Positions 20,666 to 33,149 of a DNA stretch of 64,000 nt are shown one piece after another. The notes below the pieces were generated by a model, which did not search any database, had not been told where the DNA came from, and saw nothing but the letters and a program-made list of their open reading frames with translations. Position 1 is the first letter of the stretch, and the number at the start of each line of letters is the position of its first letter. The DNA is from Scleroderma bovista (Eukaryota; Basidiomycota; Agaricomycetes; Boletales; Sclerodermataceae). The stretch lies in assembly GCA_037178675.1 (NCBI GenBank), contig JAYMGJ010000002.1, positions 1 through 64,000 on the forward strand, read 5' to 3'. The translations under genes were made by a program, and so were the position numbers.

Positions 20666-22510
20666 TTTGTCAAGAGCACTGGAGATGGTGAGTATTCTGT
20701 TGGGAGTCAACAGAGTCAGCAAGTGAATGTGACAACGGACAAGCAAGAAAAGAAGAAACACCTGAGTGCTAGTGAAAGCACTTCTGTCAACAGCTAACTC
20801 ATGACTAGGGTCATGCTGGCACAAGTTGTCATCGAACCGCTTCTTGACTCCGCTCCAGTTGGCACCCCGTTCAGGACCCCGAAAAACTGAACAGTAACAC
20901 CAAAGAGCAGAGCCCGTCGACACTGCGCCCGACGTTAAGAAAGCAGTTCTATCTTAGGCTTTAGACTTCTGAAGCATATACACTTGCCATCCAGTGAATA
21001 GACCCATAGACATCACCCTCTCGTCACACTCCGGCACCTCTATACAAACCCCCCCTAGACTCCGCCCTGTTCCACATCTTCAATAGACTCGCCCGTTACA
21101 ACCCTACAATCACATCAGCCATGAGCGATAGCGATAATGGGCCACCAGGCGACCCTCCCCCAGCAGCAACCCCCCCGACCACTATCCCCCACCCACGCAT
21201 GACGATAAACACCAGGAGACAAACCTCAGTATATGGAAAGCTAACGACAGGCAAAACTAAAGAGGATCTTATCAATCACCCCTCTATCGCCTCGTCAATA
21301 ACCTCTGCAGCCCAGGCGAAGAAACACCTAATTGAGCACACACTCATCAGAGCAGACCAGGACCCCGACCACTCCTCCCTCTGCCTAGCCCTGCTCAACG
21401 TTGCACACACAGCCCCTGGCATCACAGCCATCGCAGCCGACGCTATCCGCTCAGTAGCCATCCTACTGGACTCGCTACCATCAGACCGTACTCCCCCTAC
21501 ACCTCCCGCCCCCTCCTCCCAACTGGACTTACTATCTAACGCAATTGAGAATCAGATCAAATCCTTGAAGGAATGCGTAGAAGAAGCCCGCAGAATCACG
21601 GAGACCAACAGAACCTCAGCAGAATCCCTCTCCAGAACAGTTGAAGAAGCAAGAAATGAGCTGCACGGGGTGGCTCAATACATCAGTGATACGGCAGACG
21701 AATTAACTGGAATTCCAGACCAGATTAAGGAAGCCATCCCCGTCGTCACTGCCCCTCCACCCCAGCAAGAACCCCCCCGCACTACGTACAGAGAAGCCCT
21801 AATGACGGAGCCACCCTCCAATAGACCTGCCCCGAACACGACTACCCGCTGCTCAGATGACACCAGAGCAAACGCAGCTATAAAAGAGAGGCAACTACTA
21901 CTCGACTTCGGACAAGACCACCCCTCCATCAACGAAGACACCCCACGCAGTGAAGTAATCAATCAGATTCAAAAAGCACTAATGAACCTACAGGATCCAA
22001 ACGGACCCAACCTACGAGCCAAGGCCCTTACTCCCACTCGTAACGGTGGGTATATCATCGAACTGGCCTCAGTGGAAGCAGCAACATGGGTAAGAGACCC
22101 AATTAGAAAGTTGATACTAATGGAGAGTCTAGGCGGCAGCGTACACATAAAAGACAGAACATTCAACCTATTAGTCCCATTCGTTCCGATCACAGCAAAA
22201 GTCGACGACAAACACACGCTACAGGAAATAGAGAAGACCAACGACATCCCCACCAACTCCATCATTCAAATGAAATGGATCAAGGACCCTCAAAGGCGAG
22301 GGAGAAACCAAAGAGTTGCACATGCTCTGATGTCTCTCAACAATCCTAAAGCGGCAAACAAACTTATATGTGATGGCATGTATTTCGACTATGGAAGGCT
22401 ACGCCCGTACAAAGACAAGAGAGAACCCCTATGATGCCTCAAATGCCAGAGATGGGGCCATATGGCCAAAAACTGCACGGAGGTAAAAGACACCTGCAGC
22501 ACCTGCGCGG

Positions 22511-24611
22511 TGTCACGCACCAAACAGGTTTGGTACAGTGAACATGGAAGATAACGCCTATATCGAATGATCCTTATGCAAAGGATAAGCACGACAGACC
22601 CTCATCGTAGCCATCTATCGCACAAGACGACTATCCTGATGCGAGAGATGAATGCCAATGCAGACAGTCATCTATCGCACAAGAACCGCCAAGAAGCAGA
22701 AGAAACTGAAGGAATAACGTCAATTGTGGTATGAGAAAGGAATGCACACGTCTGCAGTCCAACTCCCATACCAGAACGATCAAAGAAGCCGAAGAATTGA
22801 TGGAGAAACGAAGGAGAAAGAGAAGAAATGATTTTTAGCGCCCAAATGTCATTTTTAGGCGCCCAGTGCCGGCATTCCGGTATTTTGAATAGCTCCGTCG
22901 TTTCTGAAGCTATCAGGCACGTGACTATACCGTCAGAAAGCCTAGAGCGTGGTCTATCTGCCTGTCAAGTTCCGACACAAATCTGTTCATTTCCCACGGA
23001 GATATTCCCTTCGCAATCCAGACGTTCGCTTCATCGCTCACTATGGAGTCCGTATTTTCTCTGGATCATTTCTCCGCTATTGCTGCAGATCTCCACTATG
23101 TCCTGCTCTTAGGACAGCCTCTCCCAGAGTTCTCGTGCACTGCCTGGCACATATCTTCCCAGCCTGCTCCCTTAGTCCCTCTTGTTCTCGGTCAGCGCGT
23201 TCTCCTCGTCAGTCCTGCGTCAAGGACGTACTTTGGTCATCTTAGGTCTATTGTCAAGCTTGAGAAGTCTTCTCTGGTCATCTCTGTGTCCCCTGAGCCC
23301 TCAGCCTATGGTCCCTTCCTCCCAGATACTTGCCATGTCCATCTTCCTCTGTTGTTTGTCTCGCTTCCCTGGATGCATCAAATTCAATACTCTATCCACT
23401 TCCCTACTCTCAGACGACGTCCCCCAGCACCATGACAGTTATTCCCCCCACTTTATAGTGCTATTAGGAAGAAGAACCCTCTCTTGTTCTTTCCCAGAAG
23501 AGAGCTCGTCAAGGGAGCCCATGGTTGCGCTTCAGCGGCGCTAGAACACATGCACTATACCTTAGTGTATGCTGACCCCCCCAAAAGACCTCTGGACCCC
23601 TGGTACCCTTCTTGTGGCTGTTTTGTCTCGGATCAATCCCCCTATTAATCCCAGATCTTCCCCATTGTTGTCCCATCAAATTCCTGATGGTACACAGCCC
23701 CCCATCAAACTTCTTAGGCTGTGCATCAATGACTCCTTCTGCTGTGCAGTGACTCATCCCTTGCTTACTGATGCTCTCTTGTCATCAGTATTACTCTATC
23801 CCTTTCGCATTTTTGGTATATTACTCAGCTGATGACTCACTCCCTTACCAATCAATCTTGTCATGCAGCTTACTCATTCCTTTACTCAGCAGCTTATTCA
23901 TGCTTCCTATGCTTACTCATTCCTGCTTATCCCTTGCTTACTGATCGCTTACAAACCCCTTACAAAGCTCTTACCAATCCCTTACCAATCCTTGACAAAT
24001 TCTGCTTACTCCCTTCTCTTTTTGTACTTTAATGCTGTGCCCCCCCATGTATTTAAACCCCTGGGCTCAGCCCAGTGAAAAGAGACCCAATTGCACGAAA
24101 TTATCCCTCTCTCAGACTCTCTCAATCAGTATCCCTTTAGTCTTTGAGTCCTTGTAGGCTTCAGTGAAGGTCTAAAGGCTCTAATATCTCAAGTTTATTC
24201 AGTCTATTCAAGTCCAAGTGTTTCTCTAGGCTCAAGCGGAGTCTAGCCAGTCAATCCTTCATCTCTCATTGCTTCTGGACGTCAGGAGCCCCCTTGTCCC
24301 CTTGCTGCACCAATCTCCAGGTGTAGTATTGCTGTTTCAACCTCAGTCAACCCAATCCCCGCTTTGACACTTCCTAGGCTTTAGGAAGAGTCCAGACCCC
24401 TATCCCCTTCGTCTTCTATTACTCCTGTACCCCAGGAGTATCCTGCATCACTGTCTGCATCACCCTGTTGGTGTAGATCCCCTTTCCCCCTCCTCAGCAT
24501 ATCCTCTCTGGACACCGCGGAGGTAAACCACCACTCGCACATTTTTCGTAGTCCTTTGTTGGTGTTGTGTTTGGGTTATTACTCCGACCCAAATCCACAC
24601 TTTGACTCACA
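22511..24611 (+). mobile_element. LTR-like element copy C, 2,101 bp
   Basis: It begins TGTCACGCACCAAACAGG, ends TTTGACTCACA, and is flanked by GCGG (22507-22510 and 24612-24615). It belongs with D and E to a subfamily that shares the first ~1 kb and the ORF with A/B but has a different 3' part. The insertion is exactly inside the LINE ORF1 zinc-knuckle region. Confidence 0.9.
23043..23435 (+). CDS. Conserved ORF of the LTR-like family, copy C (130 aa)
   Basis: The protein begins MESVFSLDHFSAIAADL. Compared with copies A/B, the upstream Met is lost (ATGGAGCCT has become AGAAAGCCT), although the residues upstream remain similar. Many codons differ synonymously, for example the Ser-Arg-Thr triplet TCGCGCACA versus TCAAGGACG. 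No domain recognised. Confidence 0.5.
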   Translation: MESVFSLDHFSAIAADLHYVLLLGQPLPEFSCTAWHISSQPAPLVPLVLGQRVLLVSPASRTYFGHLRSIVKLEKSSLVISVSPEPSAYGPFLPDTCHVHLPLLFVSLPWMHQIQYSIHFPTLRRRPPAP

Positions 24612-25252
24612 GCGGGAGAACACCGCCACTCCAAATGCAACTCCTATCGCACCTACTACTGCATCAGCTGCAAGTCGTCATCACACAGCAGCTCAGACAA
24701 GGAATGCCCCGAATACAAAGCCCAACTCGAGTCACTCAATGCACGCACCCCAGAGAACTCAATGCCGTACTTCCCAACCGAAGAGCCCTGGACGCAAGTC
24801 TCACTCCCCCCCAAACCCCTGGGGCCTATCATCCACTCTCAGCCCCCCTCAGAAAGAACACACCCACCAGGCCCCACGAACAACCAGCAACAAACAATCA
24901 ACTGGATGTTACAACGACAAGAGCAAAATCCCCAGCCGCAGACACCCTCAGCTCCTATCATCAACGGAAGAACGTTAGTGCCCCTCGGACGTAGCAAACC
25001 CATATGCACATCCACACCCTCCAGCCCAGCAGCCCCAGATAAAACACCCTCCACCCCCCCTCCGCCCACCCCTCTTATCGACAATGCTGACCCACCCCCC
25101 GCGACGGAAAACAGACCACGAACCCATCCGGATCCCTTCCCGGCACTCTCCCCACTCCACTTTCCTGGGAACCCCCCACCAACCCCTCGTTCTCAGGAAC
25201 ACCCCACACCACAAGAAGTACCACCACCTCCACCCCCCTCCTCACCTACCCT

Positions 25253-28200
25253 ATGAACGCACGTACAGAACACACCACTCCCCACCAGCAACTACGAATT
25301 TGGCAGCAGAACCTCAACACCTCCCACACAGCCCAACTCACGCTCCTCAACAGCCCCATATCGGACGAATGGGACGTCCTAGCCCTGCAAGAGCCAGCCC
25401 TGAACTCGCTGAACAACACCAGGGCCAGCTCACACTGGAGAGTAGCGTATCTGACCCGCAAGTATACTCACGGAGACAAACCCAGAGCGGTAACGTTAGT
25501 TAACTCCAAACTCAGCACTAACACTTGGAAACAGATCCCCTTCCCGTCAAGAGATGTTGTAATCATCCAGCTTGAAACGTCGGGTGGACAGTGCACAGTG
25601 GTCAACATATACAATGACAACACCCACAACGAGACTGTTGATGCGCTAGAACGGTTCTTAAGTGACAACGTCCAAGAGCTGCGGCCAGCCGAAAATGACC
25701 ACATGCTGTGGCTAGGTGACTTCAACCGACACCACCCCCTCTGGGACGAAGACCGCAACAGCCACCTGTTCACAGCGGCGGCCCTAGAGGCCTCAGAAAA
25801 GTTACTGGAACTGGTCACTGACTACGGCATGGTACAGGTCCTCCCCAAAGACATACCAACACTACAGTCGTCAAGTATGCAGAACTAGACACGACCAGAC
25901 AATGTGTTCTGTACAGAACACACAAGCGGGTACCTCGTATCCTGCAACACAGCACCAGAAAGACGAGGCCCCAAGACTGACCACCTCCCCATCCTCACAA
26001 TACATGAGATGTCAACCACAGCCTCCGATGAAAGCCCGTCCTGGAATTATCGTAGTGTGGACTGGGAAAAATTTAGCTCATCGCTAAAAGACTCGCTAAC
26101 TGAACTTGCAGGACCACCTCGAGTACTGGAAACAGCCGATGAATTCCAGCTAGCGGCACGCAAGTTAGATGAGGCCTTGCATCGCACGGTAGAGTACAAA
26201 GTCCCCAAGACCCGCCCCCACCCCCACAAGAAACGATGGTGGACGGAAGACCTAACCAAACTGGCCGACGAACTCAAACAGCTGCGCAAAACTGCCCACA
26301 GGTACCGAGCGCTGCCAGAACACGCCGTTCACAATCAGCTACGTGAGAAGGAGAACACCCTAAGCAAAGAAATCCGCAAGACGAAGGAAGACCACTGGAA
26401 GAACTGGCTCAACGACATGGCTGGCACTGACATCTGGATAGCGCATAAGTACATCTCAAACCCAGGGGGAGACGGCAGCAAGACGCGAATCCCCACCCTG
26501 CAAACGACCAATCCAGACGGGCAAATCACCCAGGCGACAACAAACGAGGAAAAGAGCGCAGTACTAGCGCAAGCTCTATTCCCCCCTCCTCCTGATGAGT
26601 CCACAGTCCCCACTGACTACCTTTACCCAGAACCGGCAGAACGATGGACCCAGATCACAAGAGAACAATTAACGCAGGCCATCAACAACCTCAGCTCGTA
26701 TAAGGCCCCGGGACCAGACGGCGTAGCAAACATCATGTTCCAACAATGCCAAATACTCACAGACTATCTCCTCCCCCTCTTCAACGCAGCCATCAACCTA
26801 AGAACCTACTATGACCCTTGGCACGAGTCGATCACGGTAATCCTACACAAACCAGGAAAACCTGACTACTCGGTCCCGAAAGCCTACCGCCCCATAGCTC
26901 TTCTGAACACCACAGCAAAGCTATTATCTGCCATAGTAGCAGACCACACGTCATACATCCTGGAGGCACACAACCTCCTCCCAGACACTCACTTCAGTGG
27001 AAGACCAGGACGCTCAACAGAGGACTCACTCCACCTACTGGAGAACACCGTTCGACATGCTTGGAGACAGAAGAAAGTCGTGTCAGCACTCTTCCTTGAC
27101 ATCGAAGGGGCTTTCCCCAACGCAGTCACCAACCGCCTGATCCACAACATGAAGAGACACCGACTCCCCCCAGAAATCATCAGCTTCACAGACAAGATGC
27201 TCCGCGGAAGAAAAACAAGACTACGCTTTGACGACTATACCTCCGAATGGTTCGATATAGCAAATGGCATCGGACAAGGCGATCCTCTATCCATGATTTT
27301 GTACATCATATATGACTCTGACTTGGTGAGAACAGCCACAGGAAAGCGGGAGTTAACCCTAGCATTTGTAGATGATACGGCCTTCCTAGCCATAGGGAGG
27401 ACGTTCCAAGAGACGCACCAAATATTGCATGACATGTTGGAAAGAAGCGGAGGAGGATTCGAGTGGTCTATGCAACACAATTCTCGTTTTGCCCCAAATA
27501 AATTTGCGCTAATTGACTTCTCTCTAAACAGATCCAGGGAGCGGCCTCCCCTAGTGATCCGAGGAGCCACCATAGTCCCCTCCCCCACTCATAAATTCCT
27601 CAGCGTCATACTAGACCAAGAACTCCATTGGAAGGAACACACAGCATATGCCATCGCAAAAGGCGCACGCTACGCAATACTCCTCCGGCGGCTATCCAAA
27701 ACGGCACAGGGGGTACCCACAAAGCTTATACGTCAGCTGTACCAGACAGTAGCAATACCTCGCACACTCTATGCCGCGAGCATCTGGCTTCGTCCAACCT
27801 ACAACAGGACATTGAACACCCCCATACGAGGCTCCCTAGGTATAGCGAAGAAGATCAGTCAGACACAAAGAACAGCACTTATGGCCATCACTGGCGCAAT
27901 GAGGACCTCCCCGACTGACTCCCTCGAGCTCCACACTAATTTGTATCCAGGACCTCTTCTGATACAACACGCGCTCTTCAACTCCCTCACACGCATATCC
28001 TCCCTCCCACCCCACCACCCACTTAACCCCATAGTAACCCGCATAGCCAAACGAGGACCGGTTAAACGCCATCAATCAGCACTCCACATCATGATGAGGA
28101 ACCTCGCAGTAGACCCAAGGAGGATAGAAACAATACACCCCCGTCCCGTCCACCCAAACTCACACTCCCCCTTCACCGTCTCGATAGCCTGCTCTAAGGA

Positions 28201-29233
28201 AGATGCCATCGCCAAGTTTCAACGATGCGCCTCACACACCATGATATTCACTGATGGCTCTAGCACCAATGGGAAAGTGGGAGCAGCGGCCTCCCTATAC
28301 GTGGACTTCACCCACGTAGCAACACTACGTTACCATCTAGGAGACGACACCGAGCACACCATATTCGAGGCTGAAGCAGTCGGGCTAATCCTCGCAGCCC
28401 GGCTCCTGGCGGTCAGGAATGAGGCAACCTTCCCAGCATCAATATTCGCCGACAACCAAGCAGTGATTAGATCAGGTGTGCGCCCTACAGCCAAACCCGG
28501 TCACTATTTACTGCTCTGCTTCAGAAAACTAGTGCGATACCTACAGGAGAAAAAAGACCTCGACGACAAGGCAATAAGCCTGAACTGGATAGCTGGGCAT
28601 GTGGATATAGAGGGCAACGAACTAGCTGACAGGGAAGCCAAACTTGCGGCACTCAAAAAGGAAAAAGCCAGCCCACGGAGAGAATTGCCAAAAACGCTAT
28701 GGAAAAGCCTTCCGCTAAGCACCTCCGCCGTCAAGCAGACACATGACAACCAACTCCAGAAGAAGTGGCACGAAACTTGGGAAAACTCACCCCGTCACCC
28801 TCACATCAAAGCGATAGACCCCTCAAACACACCGAAGTCATTCCTATGCCTCGTAGGACACTTGAAGAAGAAACACACGGCAATTTATATCCAACTCTGT
28901 ACTGGCCACATCCCATTGAACAAGCACTTACACAGGATCAAGAAAAGCGCCTCCCCTAAGTGCCTCCAATGCGGTGATGACCAAATAGAATCAGTCCATC
29001 ATTTCTTATTTGACTGCTCTAGGTATGACAGAGAACGGCACATACTCCAACAGAAGTTAGGCCGAGACGCGTCGTCAACTCCCCACCTCCTGTCCAGGAA
29101 ATCCGCACAACAAGCACTATTCAGGTACATCGACAGCACCAAACGCCTACACTCAGTTTTCGGCGACATCCCCACCCCTCCCAAAAGCGATAACTCAAGA
29201 CGTCCGAAACCTACAGGGCAGCACCAAATGTAA
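25253..29233 (+). pseudogene. LINE ORF2: AP endonuclease, reverse transcriptase, RNase H, zinc motif
   Basis: The endonuclease (about residues 10-260) shows RIWQQNLNTS, LALQEPALN, the LGDFNRHHPLWDED motif and KTDHLPIL with the catalytic His. One in-frame TAG at 25886-25888 splits it before TRPDNVF; TGG or CAG ancestry would need one transition. RT follows (about 26600-27600) with AYRPIALLN, FSGRPGRSTEDSL, LDIEGAFPN, GIGQGDPLS and the FVDD active site. RNase H (about 28240-28660) has FTDGSSTNGK, EAEAVG, FADNQAVI and NWIAGHVDIEGNELAD. A CCHC-like motif (CLQCGDDQIESVHHFLFDC) ends the protein. Without the TAG, 1,326 aa. Confidence 0.93.
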
Positions 29234-29970
29234 CGCCACACCCAACATGCCCTCTGTTATGCAGCATGCCAAACAGCTCCATCCATGCCTCTCCTCTCAC
29301 TCAGTGACGCTTATCCATAGCACTCTACCATCCTGACGCATCCCCCACACAGAAACGATACCAAATAGCGAGGATAGATGTCACCATCGCAAACGCCATT
29401 GAATAGAACAGAGATACTAGTCCCAGTGAACCGTGACGAAGAACACCTCACGAGAAGATCACTCTCATCCATTGACACAAACGTCGCGGACCTCAATCAA
29501 CCCGACCCATCCAAGAGGGACGCAATACAATGCATCAAGACTGGCATACCACCGCACTTCCCCCATCCGCACAACAGTCACAGCATACTACGCCAGTAGT
29601 CCTAAGCTCACACCTGCTGGCATCAACGCGGAAATGGCCCTAACCGGCCACAGGAAGCATGGAGTAGTACACTTGAACCCCTCTTGGTTCCGCTGGCTCA
29701 TTACTGAGCGGCCGGGACCATGTCTGGAAAGAACCCAAGACAGACATACAATCAAACTCCTCCCCGCCCCGCCAAGACGGCATGACTAAAACGCGCGGCG
29801 GGAACGCAGCGGACCCCTGGGGGACCTTACAGTCCTGGCCGGGGGGGCATTCGTGCGTCAGGGGAGGAGTCAGGCCACAGGGGGCCTTAGATACATAAAC
29901 CTACAGATAGTAGAGTGCAATATGGGGTGTATCACCTCGAAGCACTATAAACTCCAATATATATATATAA
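29234..29970 (+). other. LINE 3' UTR and TA-rich tail
   Basis: Non-coding, with a GC-rich stretch near 29780-29880 and a terminal TATATATATATAA tail directly before the second target copy. Confidence 0.75.
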
Positions 29971-30177
29971 AAGTTGTCATCGATCTTCACCTGTGGCAGT
30001 ACAGGTGCTCAAACTAGGAGCTCACTGTCTGGCACAAGTCATCAACCAACTTCGCCTTGTGGCTGTGCAGGGGCTCAGCTAGGAGCTCACTGTGGTCCAC
30101 AGCATCAAGCTAGTTAAAGCGACGCTTTAGGGAGCTGGAGCACTGCCTGGTGCATTGCTGCACACAGTGTGCTCACA

Positions 30178-30189
30178 GGGCTCATAACC
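30178..30189 (-). promoter_or_regulatory. Copia primer-binding site matching the initiator-tRNA anticodon arm
   Basis: Directly inside the 5' LTR the plus strand reads GGGCTCATAACC, the anticodon arm of initiator Met tRNA (CAT is the anticodon). Copia elements, such as Drosophila copia, prime from a half-tRNA at this position rather than from the tRNA 3' end. Confidence 0.75.
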
Positions 30190-30476
30190 TGTTGAAGCAA
30201 TACCTATATATGTAGAGGAACTGCTACTCCAACTCACCGTTGGGTGGAGTGCACAACCAGAGATGGTAGCAGTAGCTGGTTGAGAGCTGTTGTATTATAT
30301 AAGCGATGTCCGCTGTTTATATACAACAAATAGTGTGATGCATGACTGTGATGTGTGATGTGTGACATGTAACATCTACTCTAAAGAGGACTATTACTAA
30401 GTCTACACTAATATGGGTCGCAGTCTTGTGCACACTTCATTGATGGTTTACGCCGGGTGCACATGCGACTTCAACA
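30190..30476 (-). repeat. Copia 5' LTR (287 bp)
   Basis: Ends are TGTTGAAG…CTTCAACA, an 8-bp inverted repeat. The sequence is homologous along its whole length to the LTR at 52214-54608 after copy D is removed. No target duplication is testable because the partner end is missing. Confidence 0.88.
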
Positions 30477-30976
30477 GGGGCTTGTTTGCTGATGCACTGC
30501 TGTTGCTCTGTTCAGTTTTGTGATGTAGTGTGGATTGATCTGAATACTAATCTGGGGCTTCCTGGGCTCACTGGAATATTGTAAGGTACTGTCACCCTCT
30601 AGCAGCTTTTTGGGGTCAATTTTGACAGAAATGCTGTGACACTGGGGATGTCTGGGCCTTCTTGGGCACTGTAAGGTATTGTGAAAGCATAATAAAATCT
30701 ATCAAAAGCTGACATGCTCTGGCAGAATTTTGGGGATTTGCTGATGAGGTTAATGGCTTATAAACTTACAAAAAGCCTGCCTACAAATATATACCTTTAT
30801 CATTGAGTCATCATACTTAATTGAGACACCTTAAGCATCAATACTTCGGACAGGACTGTGACTTCCTACTACATTGCAGACAGAGTATAAATATCAATGA
30901 CAAGGACCAACAGCATATAAGAATTGCTCTGCAATTCAAATCAAGCTTCAAACTAAGTCTCTTTATGTGACAATTT
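30477..30976. other. Intergenic flank between Copia LTR and kinase K1
   Basis: No gene seen. From about 30830 the sequence is homologous, inverted, to 38640-38760, and belongs to the K1/K3 duplication. Confidence 0.45.
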
Positions 30977-32368
30977 TCAATGACCATACACATTATGATG
31001 GTGAGGGAAAGTCACGGGACCATTAGGGTGCATTACATCATTTGGGACGGTCGGATGGAGCGATGACATCTTCGAGCACCAATCAATAGCAGACAACCAT
31101 GCGTTAGGGGAAGGACATACCATCTGTTCAATTTTCTTAGCTACCTGTTCCATGGTAGGACGCATGGGGGGGTCTAAGTGCCAGCATTCGGAGCATATAC
31201 CCCACCACTCGTCCGTCAAACGAAAACACGTAATTTCGGTGCTTGGACGATCTGGCGGACCTTTTATGATCCTCGACATGGTGGGAACATTGCCGCGGAT
31301 GGGGTGAAAGGGGTCTTCACAGGTGAATAGTTCCTGTGGAGCTTCAGTTTATTCCACTAGAAAAAATGGGCAGTAAACTTACTAAGGCCGTCATCCCAAA
31401 TGCCCACACATCCCGGGCAGCAGTTGCCTCGCCACCGTCCAACATTTCTGGTGCGAGCCATGGTAACGTCGCTCCAAAGTTTCCAGGGGTAGACATGCTG
31501 AATGAAGAATTAGTCAGGAGTGATAGACCAAAGTCAGTAAGAAGGGCTCGGCCCTCTTCAGATATCAACACATTGAGCTACAACACGCCCCATCAAATAG
31601 AATCGCATTGCGGAGACAAACAGACTCACCCCTTTCACATCTCCATGGTACAGTGGGTTAGGACTGCAGTTATGCAGGTAACATAGCCCACTTGCGATCC
31701 CTTGGATCTATACAACATTCAGGTAGTGTTCACTTAAAATACCTACGACGTACCAAAGGGCGGGGATCAACAGATTTATCCCGCACATGATGGCGCGCAT
31801 TTCCTTTATCCATCCATGGAGAAATGATTGACACAGTTGTATTAAAGTGCGTGGTGATCCCAATGAGAGGAAGGACATTTGGGTGAGCGAGCTTGGACCA
31901 GGCGTGCACTTCTTTCAAGAATTTCTATCCAAGGCTCAGAGCAAGGTGAAGCACGCTGATTATACATACTTTGATGGTGACCACGTCTCCTGGAGGATCC
32001 CAACGAGGAGTCTTTATAGCCACCTTGACTCACGCCCATCAGAGGTAGGGTATATGATTGAGGGGTAGATCTACCTTCATAGTCTTGCCGTCTCCGAGTG
32101 AGGCACTGCTCGTGGTCCCTTCAACCTCTACCTCAGCTTTATTTAATTTCAAAATTCCCGAATGAACCACAGCATGCCCTCCGTTGGAACAAGAGGCATC
32201 GTCCTTAAACACAAAACCATCGAGGTTGATGCTATATCGTGATGCACGTTTGGCAAGTACTTCGAGCACCTGCCTGGGGTCCGATGGATCGAATGTGATG
32301 TTGTCATCCATCGATTCGCGATCATTCGCATCGTTGTTTTGGTGTGGGGAAGATTCAGGGTCAGACAT
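30977..32368 (-). CDS. TKL-type protein kinase K1 (382 aa, intact)
   Basis: Predicted Ser/Thr or Tyr kinase of the tyrosine-kinase-like group. Six exons: 32368-32075, 32023-31970, 31924-31754, 31707-31630, 31577-31383 and 31333-30977, all introns phase 0, no stops. After a ~95-residue leader with KRASRYSINLDG and a Gly-rich loop come VAIKTPR (ATP-anchoring Lys), FLKEVHAWSKLAHPNVLPLIGI, PLYHGDVKG (HRD is HGD here), the NVLI segment, LLTDFGLS (DFG), PWLAPEML, DVWAFGMTAL and a C-lobe ending ECWHLDPPMRPTMEQV. All catalytic residues except the HRD Arg are present. No transmembrane segment. Close paralogue of K3 and K5, and inverted relative to K3. Confidence 0.87.
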
Positions 32369-33149
32369 GAAGACGACTTAGAGCACAACGACACTGGGAG
32401 TGGGCTGAGGCAAACATGGTGTACAGACCGGACCTACTTTATAACCTCGTTCAGGCGAACCCTAAGCCTGGCTATCTCTAGGCAGGATTTACCCAAGAAT
32501 GCGAGGTAGAGGGTACATTCGATATTGGCGCCCATTGTGGCAATGTGGTGTGGAGCCGAACTTGAGGTAGCAGGGCGAAAGTGCCGTGTACACTGATGAA
32601 ATTAAAACACATGCAGTGTACTTAGCAATGATAGTACTAGACCAAGCGAGATCCATACAGCCATGCTTACCAGTTGAAATTCTCGTGGACTCACTATTTG
32701 TCGAGGGGCCTATCACCTGCAGGGAACACCGAAATTTGACCACAAGCGCTGGAAATGAATGAGGCCTTGCCCACCAGAAGATGACCTCACATACGATCAT
32801 AGATTCATACCGGGGCCGTTTCCTATTGGTTTCTGTCAGCTGTGGAAGAACCTGGATGAATGGGCTTGTCACCGTAGAGAAGAGACTTGCAAAGCCACCC
32901 CAACTAGTGTGTGCGTTGCTACCGACAGGTCAATGAACAAAACTATATGCAATTCCACAGTCTTGTCGGTCATTCTTTATGGGAAATATAAAACCACTGG
33001 ATATTGCTTGCTGCACACACGATGATGAAACAGTGCCAGAGCACTACGACTCTTGTGTGCAATGACCACAATACATTCATATCTTGTCAAAGCTAACAAC
33101 AAGTTAGTCATCTCCGATGCAATGGGGCTAGTAAGCGCTCACCTGCGCT

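Larger units (their letters stand above)
21121..25256 (+). pseudogene. LINE ORF1 (nucleic-acid-binding, CCHC), split by LTR-like copy C
   Basis: It starts MSDSDNGPPGDPPPAAT and contains a helical central part (IENQIKSLKECVEEARR, a likely coiled coil) and an RRM-like fold around VINQIQKALMNLQD. A TGA at 22432-22434 sits just before the first zinc knuckle (CLKCQRWGHMAKNC), probably from CGA. Copy C interrupts the next cysteine motif. Removing it with one GCGG restores CSTCAGEHRHSKC and the downstream KECPEY signature. The tail is Pro-rich and ends at 25256, overlapping the ORF2 ATG by ATGA. About 677 codons without the insert. Confidence 0.9.
20836..29970 (+). mobile_element. Full-length LINE (non-LTR retrotransposon) with 13-bp target duplication
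   Basis: Both ends carry the 13-bp duplication AAGTTGTCATCGA (20823-20835 and 29971-29983), which lies in the Copia leader. The element has a 5' UTR, ORF1 with zinc knuckles, ORF2 (endonuclease, RT, RNase H, zinc motif), a 3' UTR, and a TA-rich tail (about 29957-29970) in place of poly(A). ORF1 contains LTR-like copy C. RNase H downstream of RT points to the I/Tad side of the LINE tree rather than classical L1. Confidence 0.93.
19242..30476 (-). mobile_element. Truncated Copia element, 5' part, interrupted by a LINE
   Basis: On the minus strand the order is 5' LTR (30476-30190), primer-binding site (30189-30178), leader, LINE insertion (20836-29970), rest of leader, gag (20665-19304), then an abrupt end near copy B. 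No protease, integrase or RT of this copy is present, so it was truncated, and the breakpoint may lie at or inside the copy B target. A related Copia 3' end lies at 52214-55246. Confidence 0.75.

Noticed and set aside
19646..20797. 383-codon open frame on the plus strand
   Set aside because: It is the antisense shadow of the Copia gag gene, which has family motifs; the antisense translation has none.
29950..29970. TATATATATATAA as a promoter
   Set aside because: It lies directly before the LINE target duplication and is best read as the LINE 3' tail.
30171..30189. Possible initiator tRNA gene (CTCATAACC)
   Set aside because: Only the anticodon arm is present and it abuts an LTR, so it is a primer-binding site, not a tRNA gene.
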